Positions 8,809 to 16,412 of a stretch of 24,289 nt of DNA are shown in pieces (within the stretch, counting starts at the first letter, position 1; every line of letters begins with the position of its first letter). The stretch spans positions 270,349 through 294,637 of the forward strand of contig RQSC01000026.1 of the NCBI GenBank assembly GCA_013416795.1, read 5' to 3'. A program made the translations under genes and the position numbers. A model generated the notes under the pieces. That model did no database searches and had not been told where the DNA came from. It saw only the letters and a list, made by a program, of their open reading frames with translations. Source of the DNA: Prasinococcaceae sp. CCMP 1430. Lineage: Eukaryota > Prasinodermophyta > Palmophyllophyceae > Prasinococcales > Prasinococcaceae.

Positions 8809-9580
8809 CNGCAGAGGGCCCGACGGCCCCGCGTGGCGGTGCGGGCCCGGCCGGCTCTCGCGCCGCGCGCGCCCCGTCGCCTCGCCGCACAGACAGTACA
8901 GTAGTCTCAATGAGTCGCCAGCAGAAGGTAGGCGCGAGGCGGCGACAGGTCTTCCAAGCGGGCGAGGCATGCGCCGCTTCGAAGCCGTGCGCCACTCCAC
9001 CCACCCACAGCCACACGCCGCCACGCCACCGCGACCACTCACAGGCCTCGCGGCTGCGGTCATCAGCCGATGAGCGCCGTCGTCGCCATCGCACTCGAGC
9101 GATTGACGTGCTGCGTCACCGGGTCGCCCCACGCTGGACACGTCGATCGAAGCGAAGCGAACACTTGGTTGGTTGGTTGGTAGGTTGGTTGGGCAACCTC
9201 AGTGTTGTATGACGGGATCGATACGAGTGGGTCTGCAACATGATTGGTCGGCGCCGCTCCCGCCCCAGGCAGCCGACCGCCCAGCCCGGCTCTGCCTGTC
9301 CTATGCGATCAAAACCGGGCCAAGGATACAAAGCAAGGTCCTCCGGCCGTCGGAGACCGGTTCGGATTCCGGACCAAGAACTCAGTCAGGACTCCTGCTG
9401 GGCCTCTCGCTCGGTCGGTCGGCAGCGGCGGGTCTCGCGCGCGAGCTGGAGCGCCACCGATATTTGTCCGGCCTGTCGAGCGGCTGCTGCTGATGCAGCA
9501 CTGGCGGTGGACACGCGGGCATCTCAGATGCTTTGGGCCGGTGATGGCGGGCCGGTGCGGTGGCGCCTCTTGTGCAGCTC
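8394..9580. other. Long divergent intergenic region between OPR/RAP and D-LDH genes
   Basis: About 1.2 kb separates the head-to-head OPR/RAP and D-lactate dehydrogenase genes, so promoters for both should lie here. Apart from the candidate exon at 8302-8808 and the TTGG microsatellite at 9165-9192, I see no gene. The open frames are GC-driven Arg/Ala/Ser-rich shadows. One undetermined base (N) is at 8810. Confidence 0.6.
9165..9192. repeat. TTGG-type microsatellite
   Basis: TTGG is repeated four times, interrupted by one TAGG unit, and continues TTGGTTGGG. It lies about 450 bp upstream of the D-LDH reading frame. Confidence 0.9.
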
Positions 9581-9644
9581 ATGACAGCGGCTGCGGACAG
9601 GCGGCGCCGGCGCCCCAGCGGCGAGCGGCGCGGCGGGCGGCGAC

Positions 9645-10790
9645 GTGCGTGTGGCGGTGTTCTCGGCGATGCCGTACATGCAGCGGGCGCAGATCGACGT
9701 GCTTGAGCGTGCCTTTCCCGGAGGGGTCGAGTGCTACGACGCCGCGCTTTCCGTCGCGACGGCGCCGCTGGTGTCGCTCTCGCACGGCGGCCGCGGCGCC
9801 AACGCGGTGTGCCTGTTCGTGAACGATGACGCCGGCGCCGGCTCGATCCACGCCCTCGCGGACAACGGCATTAGGCACATCGCCATGCGCTGTGCCGGCT
9901 ACGACCGAGTGGACCTCGATGCGTGCGAGCAGAGGGGCATCTCCGTCACGCGCGTGCCCGCCTACAGCCCCCACGCCATAGCCGAGCACGCTGTGGCGCT
10001 CATGCTGGCGCTCAACCGGCAGCTCGTGAAGGCCTCGATGCGCGTCATTCAGGGAAACTACTCGCTCTCGGGCCTCGTGGGCTTCAACATGCACGGGAAG
10101 ACGGTCGGGGTCATCGGCACAGGCAAGATAGGCCGCTGCACCATCGACATTCTACTGGGCATGGGCTGCAGGGTGCTCGCGCACGACCTGTACCCAAACG
10201 AGGAGATGTTGAGCAAGGGCGTCGAGTACCTGTCCCTCGAAGAGCTGCTCCCACAGAGCGACATCGTGACACTGCACTGCCCCCTCAATTCGACGACGCA
10301 GCATCTCATGAACGAGAACCGCCTGTCGCAGATGAAACACGGCGCCATGCTCATCAACACGAGCAGAGGCGCGCTCGTCGAGACGCACGCGCTAGACAAG
10401 GCCCTCGAGCGGAGGCAGGTCGGCAGCGTGGGCATGGACGTGTACGAGAATGAGTCGGGCCTGTTCTTCACCGACAGTGCGTGCGCAATACCCGCTGCCC
10501 CACACGCGACACCCGCGTGCGCCACCACTCGCGACTTGGCCGCTCAATCGCTGACGCGGCGCACAGCGTCACAATTCACGGACAACATGCCCGGCGCGTC
10601 ACTGCCGCACCTCGGTGCGTGGGACTACGCGCTGCACTCGCTGGCGGCGCGCCCGAACGTCTTGGTCACGCCCCACCAGGCGTTCCTCACGCAAGAGGCG
10701 CTCCAGAACATTGCCGACACCACCGTCCTCAACCTCAACGAGTTCGCCTCGGGCGTCGAGTCGTACACGAACGGGGTCACCTCCCACTGA
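9645..10790 (+). CDS. NAD-dependent D-lactate / D-2-hydroxyacid dehydrogenase
   Basis: The enzyme interconverts D-lactate and pyruvate with NAD(H). Numbering from 9645: the N-terminal catalytic part has HIAMRCAGYDRVDLDA (79-94), the Rossmann motif GTGKIG is at 158-163 with the NAD-ribose Asp at 181, catalytic Arg is in INTSRG (241) and Glu is at 270. YENESGLFF and VTPHQAFLTQEAL mark the D-LDH subgroup; catalytic His is in TPHQAF. A 90-bp GT-AG intron (10477-10566, phase 1) sits after FFTD. It is in frame and stop-free, so unspliced RNA also encodes a full protein with 30 extra residues. Removal gives FFTDTSQFTDN, closer to algal homologues. The start is unresolved: 9645 is GTG and the frame is open back to a stop at 9582-9584 without ATG. 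A 5' exon ending upstream of a CAG acceptor at 9598-9600 is likely. No organellar presequence could be judged. Confidence 0.88.
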   Translation: MRVAVFSAMPYMQRAQIDVLERAFPGGVECYDAALSVATAPLVSLSHGGRGANAVCLFVNDDAGAGSIHALADNGIRHIAMRCAGYDRVDLDACEQRGISVTRVPAYSPHAIAEHAVALMLALNRQLVKASMRVIQGNYSLSGLVGFNMHGKTVGVIGTGKIGRCTIDILLGMGCRVLAHDLYPNEEMLSKGVEYLSLEELLPQSDIVTLHCPLNSTTQHLMNENRLSQMKHGAMLINTSRGALVETHALDKALERRQVGSVGMDVYENESGLFFTDSACAIPAAPHATPACATTRDLAAQSLTRRTASQFTDNMPGASLPHLGAWDYALHSLAARPNVLVTPHQAFLTQEALQNIADTTVLNLNEFASGVESYTNGVTSH

Positions 10791-10817
10791 CGCCCACTTG
10801 CGATGTAACTTGTATGG

Positions 10818-10826
10818 CACACTGTA
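10818..10826 (+). promoter_or_regulatory. Candidate 3'-end element ACACTGTA after D-LDH
   Basis: CACACTGTA begins 28 nt after the D-LDH stop. A second copy, CACACTGTAC, is at 10874-10883. The same octamer occurs 24 and 27 nt after the stops of the lyase and nucleoside hydrolase genes. A role in cleavage or polyadenylation is inferred. Confidence 0.35.
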
Positions 10827-10909
10827 TGAGTGCAAATTAGAGAGCTTTACGATGTATCGATGAGTAGTGACTACACACTGTACATGCATGTGTGGTGTTG
10901 GTGTGTGTG

Positions 10910-10923
10910 TGGGGGGGGGGGGG
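10910..10923 (+). repeat. GT repeat and G13-14 homopolymer in convergent 3' region
   Basis: GTGTGTGTG runs directly into about 13-14 consecutive G and then GGCGGG. It sits in the 251-bp spacer between the convergent D-LDH and Tyr-rich protein genes. It could form a G-quadruplex; the length may be an assembly approximation. Confidence 0.85.
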
Positions 10924-11041
10924 CGGGCGGCACATGCGGTCGTGCGCCGCGCGCCCTCATTCTACGATGGACACAGTCGAAATGTGTCCGCAGGAAAGGG
11001 ATTGACGCTTCCGAAGGTGCAATCACCATGCGCTCATTCAC

Positions 11042-13012
11042 TCACGCGCGGGAGGTCGGCGGCATATCCACGACCTCCGCCACGACGGCGGCGTCGACGG
11101 CCGCCAAGTCGCCGGGCATTGCGACGATGACCGCGCTGTCGGGCAGCCGGGCCTTGGTGGTGGACGAGCCCGAAGCTCTGGGCCTTGCGTTCATGCCGAC
11201 ATGCGCAGGAGCGGGCCTCACCACCATGCGCTTGCGGGACAGCATTGTGGCGGCGACAAGCAGGGAGACGAGCAGGGCCGCGCCACCCAGGCACATGCCG
11301 ATGAACGCGAAGTTCCAGCGGTCGGTCTCGCCCTCTCGGAGCACGCTCTCCGGCTCGCCCTCGTCGTTGGGGAAGCGGTCCGCTGGCTTGCCGTGGGGCT
11401 TGCCGACGTGAATGTCAGCAGCGTCATGCGCCGACACCGACACGTAGATGGTGAAGGTCTCGCCCGTAGTCGGGTGCGTAAGGACGGTGGGCATCTCGAC
11501 TGTCGAACCTGCAGCAATGGCTCCGTCCCCGACGTGCACGCCGAAGCCGCCGAGGGCCTCCACGTGCTCGCCCTCCTCAAGGCACGCCATGTGGTCGTGC
11601 TCTCCACCGCGCGGGTGCGGGTGGTCGTCCTCCTCCGCCTCACCGTGCGGGCGCTTGCATGGATGCGGGACGTGCGATGCCGGCAGCGACGACGTCATGG
11701 CTCTCATCGAGTCCAGCGCCGCCTGCACGTCGTGGGACGCGTCGCCTGACGAGCCGACCAGGCCGAAGAGCGTGCACTCAATGTCGATAGTGCCGAGGGC
11801 GTTCGCGATGCGGCTGCCCGTCAGGTTGAAACTTCCGTCGCCGGTGGCGTTGGCGACAGCGCCGATCGCAGTGGTGAACAGGCCCGCGACCGAGCCGTCG
11901 GCGCCGCGCTGCACGCAGCTCGAAAACGCGCCGTTCAGGTAGCTCTGCGCGATGCCCATCGCCGAGGCGAGGTCGACCGAAAGCATCGGCGGCATGGCAG
12001 AGTCGGCGGCGGGATCGTCCGCCACGACGCCCACCCAGGGAATGCCCGCACCCATGACGCCAAAAGGGTACTCCGTGCCCATCGTATGGGTGACCGCGCC
12101 CTCCTCGACCGCAGCAGCGTGAATGGCCGTCGCATCTTGCTCAAGCCACTCCTTCCACCACAGATTCTCAGCGCCCTCTCGCTCGAGCTCGGCGATGCGC
12201 TCTTCGGCGGCCGCCAGGCGCGCCTCAAGGTCCCAAATCGCCGAATCGTGGTGTTCGTCCGCGCCGTCCCAAGCCACCCCACTGAGCGAATACATCTCAG
12301 ATGATAGCTCAGCCAGAGTGGCATTGAACTCGGCGAACAGCTCGCCCAGGAGTGAGTCGCTAAGGAAGCCATAGTCGTAGTCATAGTCGTAAGAGCTCCA
12401 GTTCCAGTACGAATACGAGTACGCGTACGAGTACGGGTACGAGTACGAGTAGTCGTAGTCATAGAAGTACGAGTAGTCGTAATCGCACCAGTCCATCCAG
12501 CCGCCAAACGGCCCCGCCCACGAGTAGTCGTAGTCGTAGTCGTAGTCGTTGCGCCATTGTGGCACGCTGAACCAGTCGTGATACTTCTTGTCACGATGGC
12601 GGTCATGGCGGTCATGGTGGCCGTCGCGGTGGTGGCCCTTCTTGTCGTCCCGGTGGCTCCAAGTGAATGAGGTGTGGTGGCCGAAATCGACTTCCACGAC
12701 ACCATCGTTCTCGGCCTCGGCGGCGTTATCCCCCCAGGACACCTCAAACCAGCCGCTGCCATCGCTGTCTTCGTAGCTGCTGAACCAGCTCGAAGGCCAG
12801 CCCGACTCCTCGGTGTTGTTGTAATCGGTGGGCGCCGGCGCGTAGGCGCCGTAAAAGATGGACTCGAGCAGGCCGCCGGCGTCGTTGCTCGAATGGTCGT
12901 CGGCAGACGAGGGGGTGCTTGACCAAAAGAAGCCCTCAACGGACACCGCGGCGAGCGGTGCGGCGAGCGCAGCGAGCGTGAGCGCCGTGCCTGGTCGGCG
13001 CATTGCCGCCAT
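11042..13012 (-). CDS. Secreted/type I membrane protein with Tyr-Asp/Ser-rich and His-rich tracts
   Basis: I do not recognise a family. I chose the ATG at 13012 because it places a signal peptide (MAAMRRPGTALTLAALAAPL) at the N-terminus; the frame is open further upstream to 13189. The product is 656 aa. Residues 108-148 are His/Asp/Arg-rich (GHHRDGHHDRHDRHRDKKYH). Residues 153-214 form an aromatic tract of alternating Y with D, S, F, P or A plus several W. About 258-293 is a short coiled coil (WDLEARLAAAEERIAELERE). The middle domain has NATG and NLTG glycosylation sites and a few Cys. A second His/acidic cluster lies at about 446-494 (DDHPHPRGGEHDHMACLEEG). A single membrane helix at about 568-591 (FIGMCLGGAALLVSLLVAAT) is followed by SRKR and a 61-aa tail. 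The topology implies an extracellular, metal- and/or cross-linking-capable ectodomain; function is unknown. Confidence 0.75.
   Translation of the reverse strand: MAAMRRPGTALTLAALAAPLAAVSVEGFFWSSTPSSADDHSSNDAGGLLESIFYGAYAPAPTDYNNTEESGWPSSWFSSYEDSDGSGWFEVSWGDNAAEAENDGVVEVDFGHHTSFTWSHRDDKKGHHRDGHHDRHDRHRDKKYHDWFSVPQWRNDYDYDYDYSWAGPFGGWMDWCDYDYSYFYDYDYSYSYPYSYAYSYSYWNWSSYDYDYDYGFLSDSLLGELFAEFNATLAELSSEMYSLSGVAWDGADEHHDSAIWDLEARLAAAEERIAELEREGAENLWWKEWLEQDATAIHAAAVEEGAVTHTMGTEYPFGVMGAGIPWVGVVADDPAADSAMPPMLSVDLASAMGIAQSYLNGAFSSCVQRGADGSVAGLFTTAIGAVANATGDGSFNLTGSRIANALGTIDIECTLFGLVGSSGDASHDVQAALDSMRAMTSSLPASHVPHPCKRPHGEAEEDDHPHPRGGEHDHMACLEEGEHVEALGGFGVHVGDGAIAAGSTVEMPTVLTHPTTGETFTIYVSVSAHDAADIHVGKPHGKPADRFPNDEGEPESVLREGETDRWNFAFIGMCLGGAALLVSLLVAATMLSRKRMVVRPAPAHVGMNARPRASGSSTTKARLPDSAVIVAMPGDLAAVDAAVVAEVVDMPPTSRA
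12372..12555 (-). repeat. Degenerate hexanucleotide coding repeat (Tyr-Asp / Tyr-Ser)
   Basis: Blocks of GTAGTC and GTACGA hexamers on the + strand (sense: GAC/AGC/TCG alternating with TAC) encode the YD/YS dipeptide tract. 21 of 60 residues are Tyr and 5 are Trp. The pattern suggests growth by slippage of a six-base unit followed by point divergence. Confidence 0.9.
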
Positions 13013-13329
13013 CGCTCCTCCCTGGCGCATGCCGTGCGCAGCGCCCAGGAGAAGTCTGCCTCCGGGCGGCAAAGGCGGGGAGGCGCGCGAGCGCCGCCCT
13101 CGCCTTCCCTCCACAAGCCAGCCACCGCCGTGCGTGCAGGCTGTGGCAGACACGCGCCGCGGGCGCCACACCCGCGCGCGCCACGGCACGCGCGCACTAC
13201 GCTACGCTGCCCGCGCCGCCCGCGCGAGAAAGAGCGCGCGCGCGCACGACGCGCGCCACAACCCCAACCTCACACGCTCCGCGCTCGACGCGACCACGCT
13301 CGTCAAAAATCACCTCCTTGTTGTGCCAA

Positions 13330-13340
13330 TACAAACCCTA
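13330..13340. promoter_or_regulatory. TACAAACCCTA motif (telo-box-like)
   Basis: An 11-base motif about 320 bp upstream of the Tyr-rich gene ATG. It is identical to a motif at 21738-21748 upstream of the nucleoside hydrolase. It contains AAACCCTA, the core of plant telo-boxes. The regulatory role is inferred. Confidence 0.3.
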
Positions 13341-13688
13341 CTACTGCTTCGAACCTTAAATCTGCGGTGGGGGCTGGCCGCGCGCCACGCGGGGCGGGGC
13401 GGCCATAGTGGGCTCGCGTGCGTTTTGATGTGAGATTTCGCACGCGCGCGCGCGCGCGCGCCCTCGCGCCTCGCGGGCGCGCGCGCGTCCGTGTTCGTCC
13501 CCCGCGACTGGCGTGTGCTCCACGCCCCACATGCGGTGGCAAGGCGCCGCGCCTCGGTCGGACGCCCCTGCCTGCCTGTGGCGGTTGGCGCTCCGGCCAG
13601 TCAGGTGCGTGCCTGCCCGTCGGGGCTGGCGGCGAGGCTGGCGGCTGCGGAAGCGCGGCGTGGGGGCAGGCTGGCGGAGCCCACCTGG

Positions 13689-13726
13689 CGCCTCGGGGAA
13701 CTGCAGCGCGCGCCTCGGGGAACTGC
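13689..13726 (+). repeat. 16-bp direct repeat
   Basis: CGCCTCGGGGAACTGC occurs at 13689-13704 and again at 13711-13726, a 22-bp period, in the divergent intergenic region. Confidence 0.85.
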
Positions 13727-14136
13727 GGAACCGCTCCGCGCGGCGGCGGCCCGACAGAGGAGCGGTTGCGCATGGCGGCAGATGGCTGTGGGCAGCCGAA
13801 AACGCGGGGATAGCATGCCCGAATGTTGGAAGCCATCACCGCACATGTGGCCGGGATCGGTCCTCCGTGAAATATTCCTGCTGGTCAAAATGCAGAGGGA
13901 AAACAGACAGAGACCCACACACATGGAGCGGCGCAGGACCCGCCGCGCGCGCCGGGCGCGCGTCACGGCCGTTACCCGAACTGGCGCAAGTCCTTGCCGA
14001 CGGCGCCCGCGACGCCACAGCACGGGGCGGGTGCAGGCCACCAAAGCGTGATCGGCGGCGTCGCGCGCGTGCGCTCCGCGAGGGCGGAGGCACGCGCGCT
14101 CGGGCGTGCGCTGAAGCACGCGTAGGCGCGTCAGCG

Positions 14137-16083
14137 ATGAGCGCACCCAATGAAACCCGGGATGACTGGAAATTCGACGTCGCCTCGCGCCTCGCTGAGA
14201 CCGTGTACCTCAAGCGCCAGTCGCTGCGCGAGTTCTTCGCCAAGGCCGACGCTGGCCGCAGCGGCAAACTAACGCACGACAACTTCAAGTCTGCGCTCAC
14301 AGAATGGGGCGTAACAGCGGGCCTGACCAAGGCGGAGCTCGACGCGCTCGCCGTTGACGTGGACGCCGATGGCGACGGTTTTATCGAGTGGGACGAGTTT
14401 GTGGCACGCTTCGATCTGCACACGGGCAGCGTCGGCAAAGGGGGGGCGCGCGCCGCGCGGCTACAAGAGCTCGCGCAGGTGCTCTATGACCAGAGAGGCC
14501 CCGTCATGAAGTCGTTCAAGGAGGCAGATACAAAGGGTGAGGGCGTGCTCGACTATCCGACCTTCTGCGCCGCCCTGGTGTCCCTGCAGGCAGGCGTTAC
14601 GTACGCCGAGGCGGAGGAGCTCGCGCGCCACGCTGACAAGAACGGCGACGGCCACGTCAACTTCAGTGAGTACGCCGCGAGCTTCGTTGTGAAGGATACG
14701 TGGCGGTTGCTCAAATTCTCGGTGGGCGGCTGCGCTGCCGAAGAGGTCTGTGAGTCTGTGTACCGTAAGCGCGACCACATGCTCGGGCTGTTGTACTCAG
14801 CCGACGAAGCCGCGACGGGCCTGCTGCCGCTTGCCACGATGAGGGAGCTCCTTGAGCCACTCGGCAAGGGGCTGACGCCGCAGACCTGGGCGGCCCTGTG
14901 TTCAACCATCAAGGCCTTTGCTATCGCGCAGGACGCACACGACAGCGCTCCGCTGGGGAGCGCCAAGACACCTAGGGCCGCTTACTCGCCGGTCAAGGTG
15001 GACGACTCAACAGGTGTGGACTACGCGGGGTGGGTGGGATCCTTCGTGCCGGTGTCAGTGGGACTCCCGCATGGCGGGCGCTCTGCGGCGCTGCGCCTGG
15101 TGGCCCATGCGCTATACGCCAACCGCCTGCGCCTCACAGACTTCTTCCGCCAGCTTGACAAGGACCGCAACGGAACAGTCACGCTGAGCGAGTTCCGCAC
15201 CACGCTGGTCAAGATGCGCCTGGGCATTCCCCTGAAGGACATCGACGAGCTCTTCGCAGTTGGAGATACGTCTGGCGCCGGCAAGCTGTCGTACGACGAA
15301 TTCCTGACGCGCTTCTTCATCGTGGATAAGCGCAAAGTGGCGAGGGAGCAGTCGCAAGAGGGCACCGCCGCGAGTGGTGCGGCGGACGCGCGGGCCCAAG
15401 AAGCTACAGAAATGTCCGAGGACCGCGCGGCAACGCTGATTGCGTCTGGATATCGAGGGATGATGGCGAGGAAGCAGTGCCGTGAGAAGCGCGAGGAGGC
15501 ACGCGCTGCGCGTGAGGAGGCCGAAGCCGCGGCGGCCGCGGTGATCACGCGGCACGCACAGGGTTACATTGCGCGGCGTCGCGTGGCCGAGACGCGCGCC
15601 GCGGAGCGCTCCTGCAAGGAGGTGGATCGTGAGTGCTTGGTGGTTGTTGCGCGCGCTCGCGACTACATGAGCGCGCTTGGCCAGCGGCTGGGGAGCCTCT
15701 CGGACGGGCGATCAAAGGAGCGGCCCTCGAGCAGCCGCAAGGGCGCCGAGGCGCTGCGCGTGCTCGCCGCCGCGGCCGCCATCCGCAACCACTGGGGCCC
15801 CGAGGAGACGTTTGACTTCATCGCCTCCACCACCAAGCTCGTCCAGTATGCCGACTGTTTCAAGCTCAACCTGGTCACCGGCAAGAGGCTTTGCAAGCTG
15901 CGTATGATGCATCTCACTAGATTGGGGATCCAGCTGCACGACCATCAGCGGATTCTCATGGTGGCCATCCACGAGGCGCAGAATGTCGCCAGCCAGACCG
16001 CCATTCTCGAGGCGATCGACGCGGCAGGGGAGGACGACGCTGCGCCATACCTAAGCCTCGTCACTTGGGAGGACGAAGCTTGA
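14137..16083 (+). CDS. Multi-EF-hand, IQ-motif and SAM-domain protein
   Basis: A 648-aa protein starting at ATG 14137 (MSAPNETRDDWKF). The frame is open further upstream but that part looks non-coding. It has six EF-hand-like loops. Canonical ones are DADGDGFIEWDE (about 76), DKNGDGHVNFSE (about 167) and DKDRNGTVTLSE (about 341), with a near-canonical DTSGAGKLSYDE (about 377). The loops at about 38 (DAGRSGKLTHDN) and 131 (DTKGEGVLDYPT) lack the final Glu and are probably structural. Two IQ-like helices follow (AATLIASGYRGMMARKQCRE at about 430 and AVITRHAQGYIARRRVAETR at about 468), which would recruit calmodulin or centrin-like partners. A C-terminal SAM-like domain (about 553-616) contains TKLVQYADCFKLNLVTGKRL and LTRLGIQLHDHQRI. 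This suggests a calcium-responsive scaffold, possibly cytoskeletal or flagellar. No signal peptide, no membrane segment and no intron were seen. The exact family is not recognised. Confidence 0.85.
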   Translation: MSAPNETRDDWKFDVASRLAETVYLKRQSLREFFAKADAGRSGKLTHDNFKSALTEWGVTAGLTKAELDALAVDVDADGDGFIEWDEFVARFDLHTGSVGKGGARAARLQELAQVLYDQRGPVMKSFKEADTKGEGVLDYPTFCAALVSLQAGVTYAEAEELARHADKNGDGHVNFSEYAASFVVKDTWRLLKFSVGGCAAEEVCESVYRKRDHMLGLLYSADEAATGLLPLATMRELLEPLGKGLTPQTWAALCSTIKAFAIAQDAHDSAPLGSAKTPRAAYSPVKVDDSTGVDYAGWVGSFVPVSVGLPHGGRSAALRLVAHALYANRLRLTDFFRQLDKDRNGTVTLSEFRTTLVKMRLGIPLKDIDELFAVGDTSGAGKLSYDEFLTRFFIVDKRKVAREQSQEGTAASGAADARAQEATEMSEDRAATLIASGYRGMMARKQCREKREEARAAREEAEAAAAAVITRHAQGYIARRRVAETRAAERSCKEVDRECLVVVARARDYMSALGQRLGSLSDGRSKERPSSSRKGAEALRVLAAAAAIRNHWGPEETFDFIASTTKLVQYADCFKLNLVTGKRLCKLRMMHLTRLGIQLHDHQRILMVAIHEAQNVASQTAILEAIDAAGEDDAAPYLSLVTWEDEA

Positions 16084-16412
16084 ATGCGCGTGGCGAGACG
16101 CCGGGCGGGCGGGCCGCCCCGCTCGCGTACCCTGCCGTGCCGCGTGGCTCCGCCGCGACAATCGACAAGCGGGCGCCTTCCTTTTTGTTCTCGTCCTTCT
16201 CGGGGGGCGGGCGAGGGCATCTCAAGGTACTGAGCTGAGTAGCAAATGGCGCGGGGTGCTTCATTCCACCGAGCGCATACTAGACGGCGGCACGCATCGC
16301 CTTGAGTGCGCCTCATGGACGCCGGAAGCCCATCCATAACAACCAGACAGACTGTCATAATTACATGCCGCTCGTGGCAAGCGCGCGCAATCGGGGCCCC
16401 GGCATGCCATGT
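16084..16412. other. Convergent 3' intergenic spacer (329 bp)
   Basis: This is the spacer between the stops of the EF-hand gene (+) and the PSMD5-like gene (-). It contains a CAGACAGACTGTCATAATTAC stretch in its middle but no ORF or RNA gene I can support. Confidence 0.6.

Larger units (their letters stand above)
13013..14136. other. Divergent intergenic region with CpG-rich and repeat elements
   Basis: This 1.1-kb region lies between the head-to-head Tyr-rich gene and EF-hand gene. It holds a (CG)n run near 13441-13461, a TACAAACCCTA motif at 13330-13340 and a 16-bp direct repeat (13689-13704 and 13711-13726). Both adjacent coding frames happen to remain open through parts of it, which I attribute to high GC. 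I found no separate gene. Confidence 0.6.

Noticed and set aside
9340-9385. tRNA-like T-arm (CCGGTTCGGATTCCGG)
   Set aside because: The T-loop lacks A58 and a proper G53-C61 pair, and I could not build acceptor, D and anticodon arms around it.
13513-14136. A 208-residue N-terminal extension of the EF-hand protein
   Set aside because: The frame is open but reads as Arg/Ala/Gly-rich noise. The ATG at 14137 begins a normal hydrophilic N-terminus shortly before the first EF-hand.
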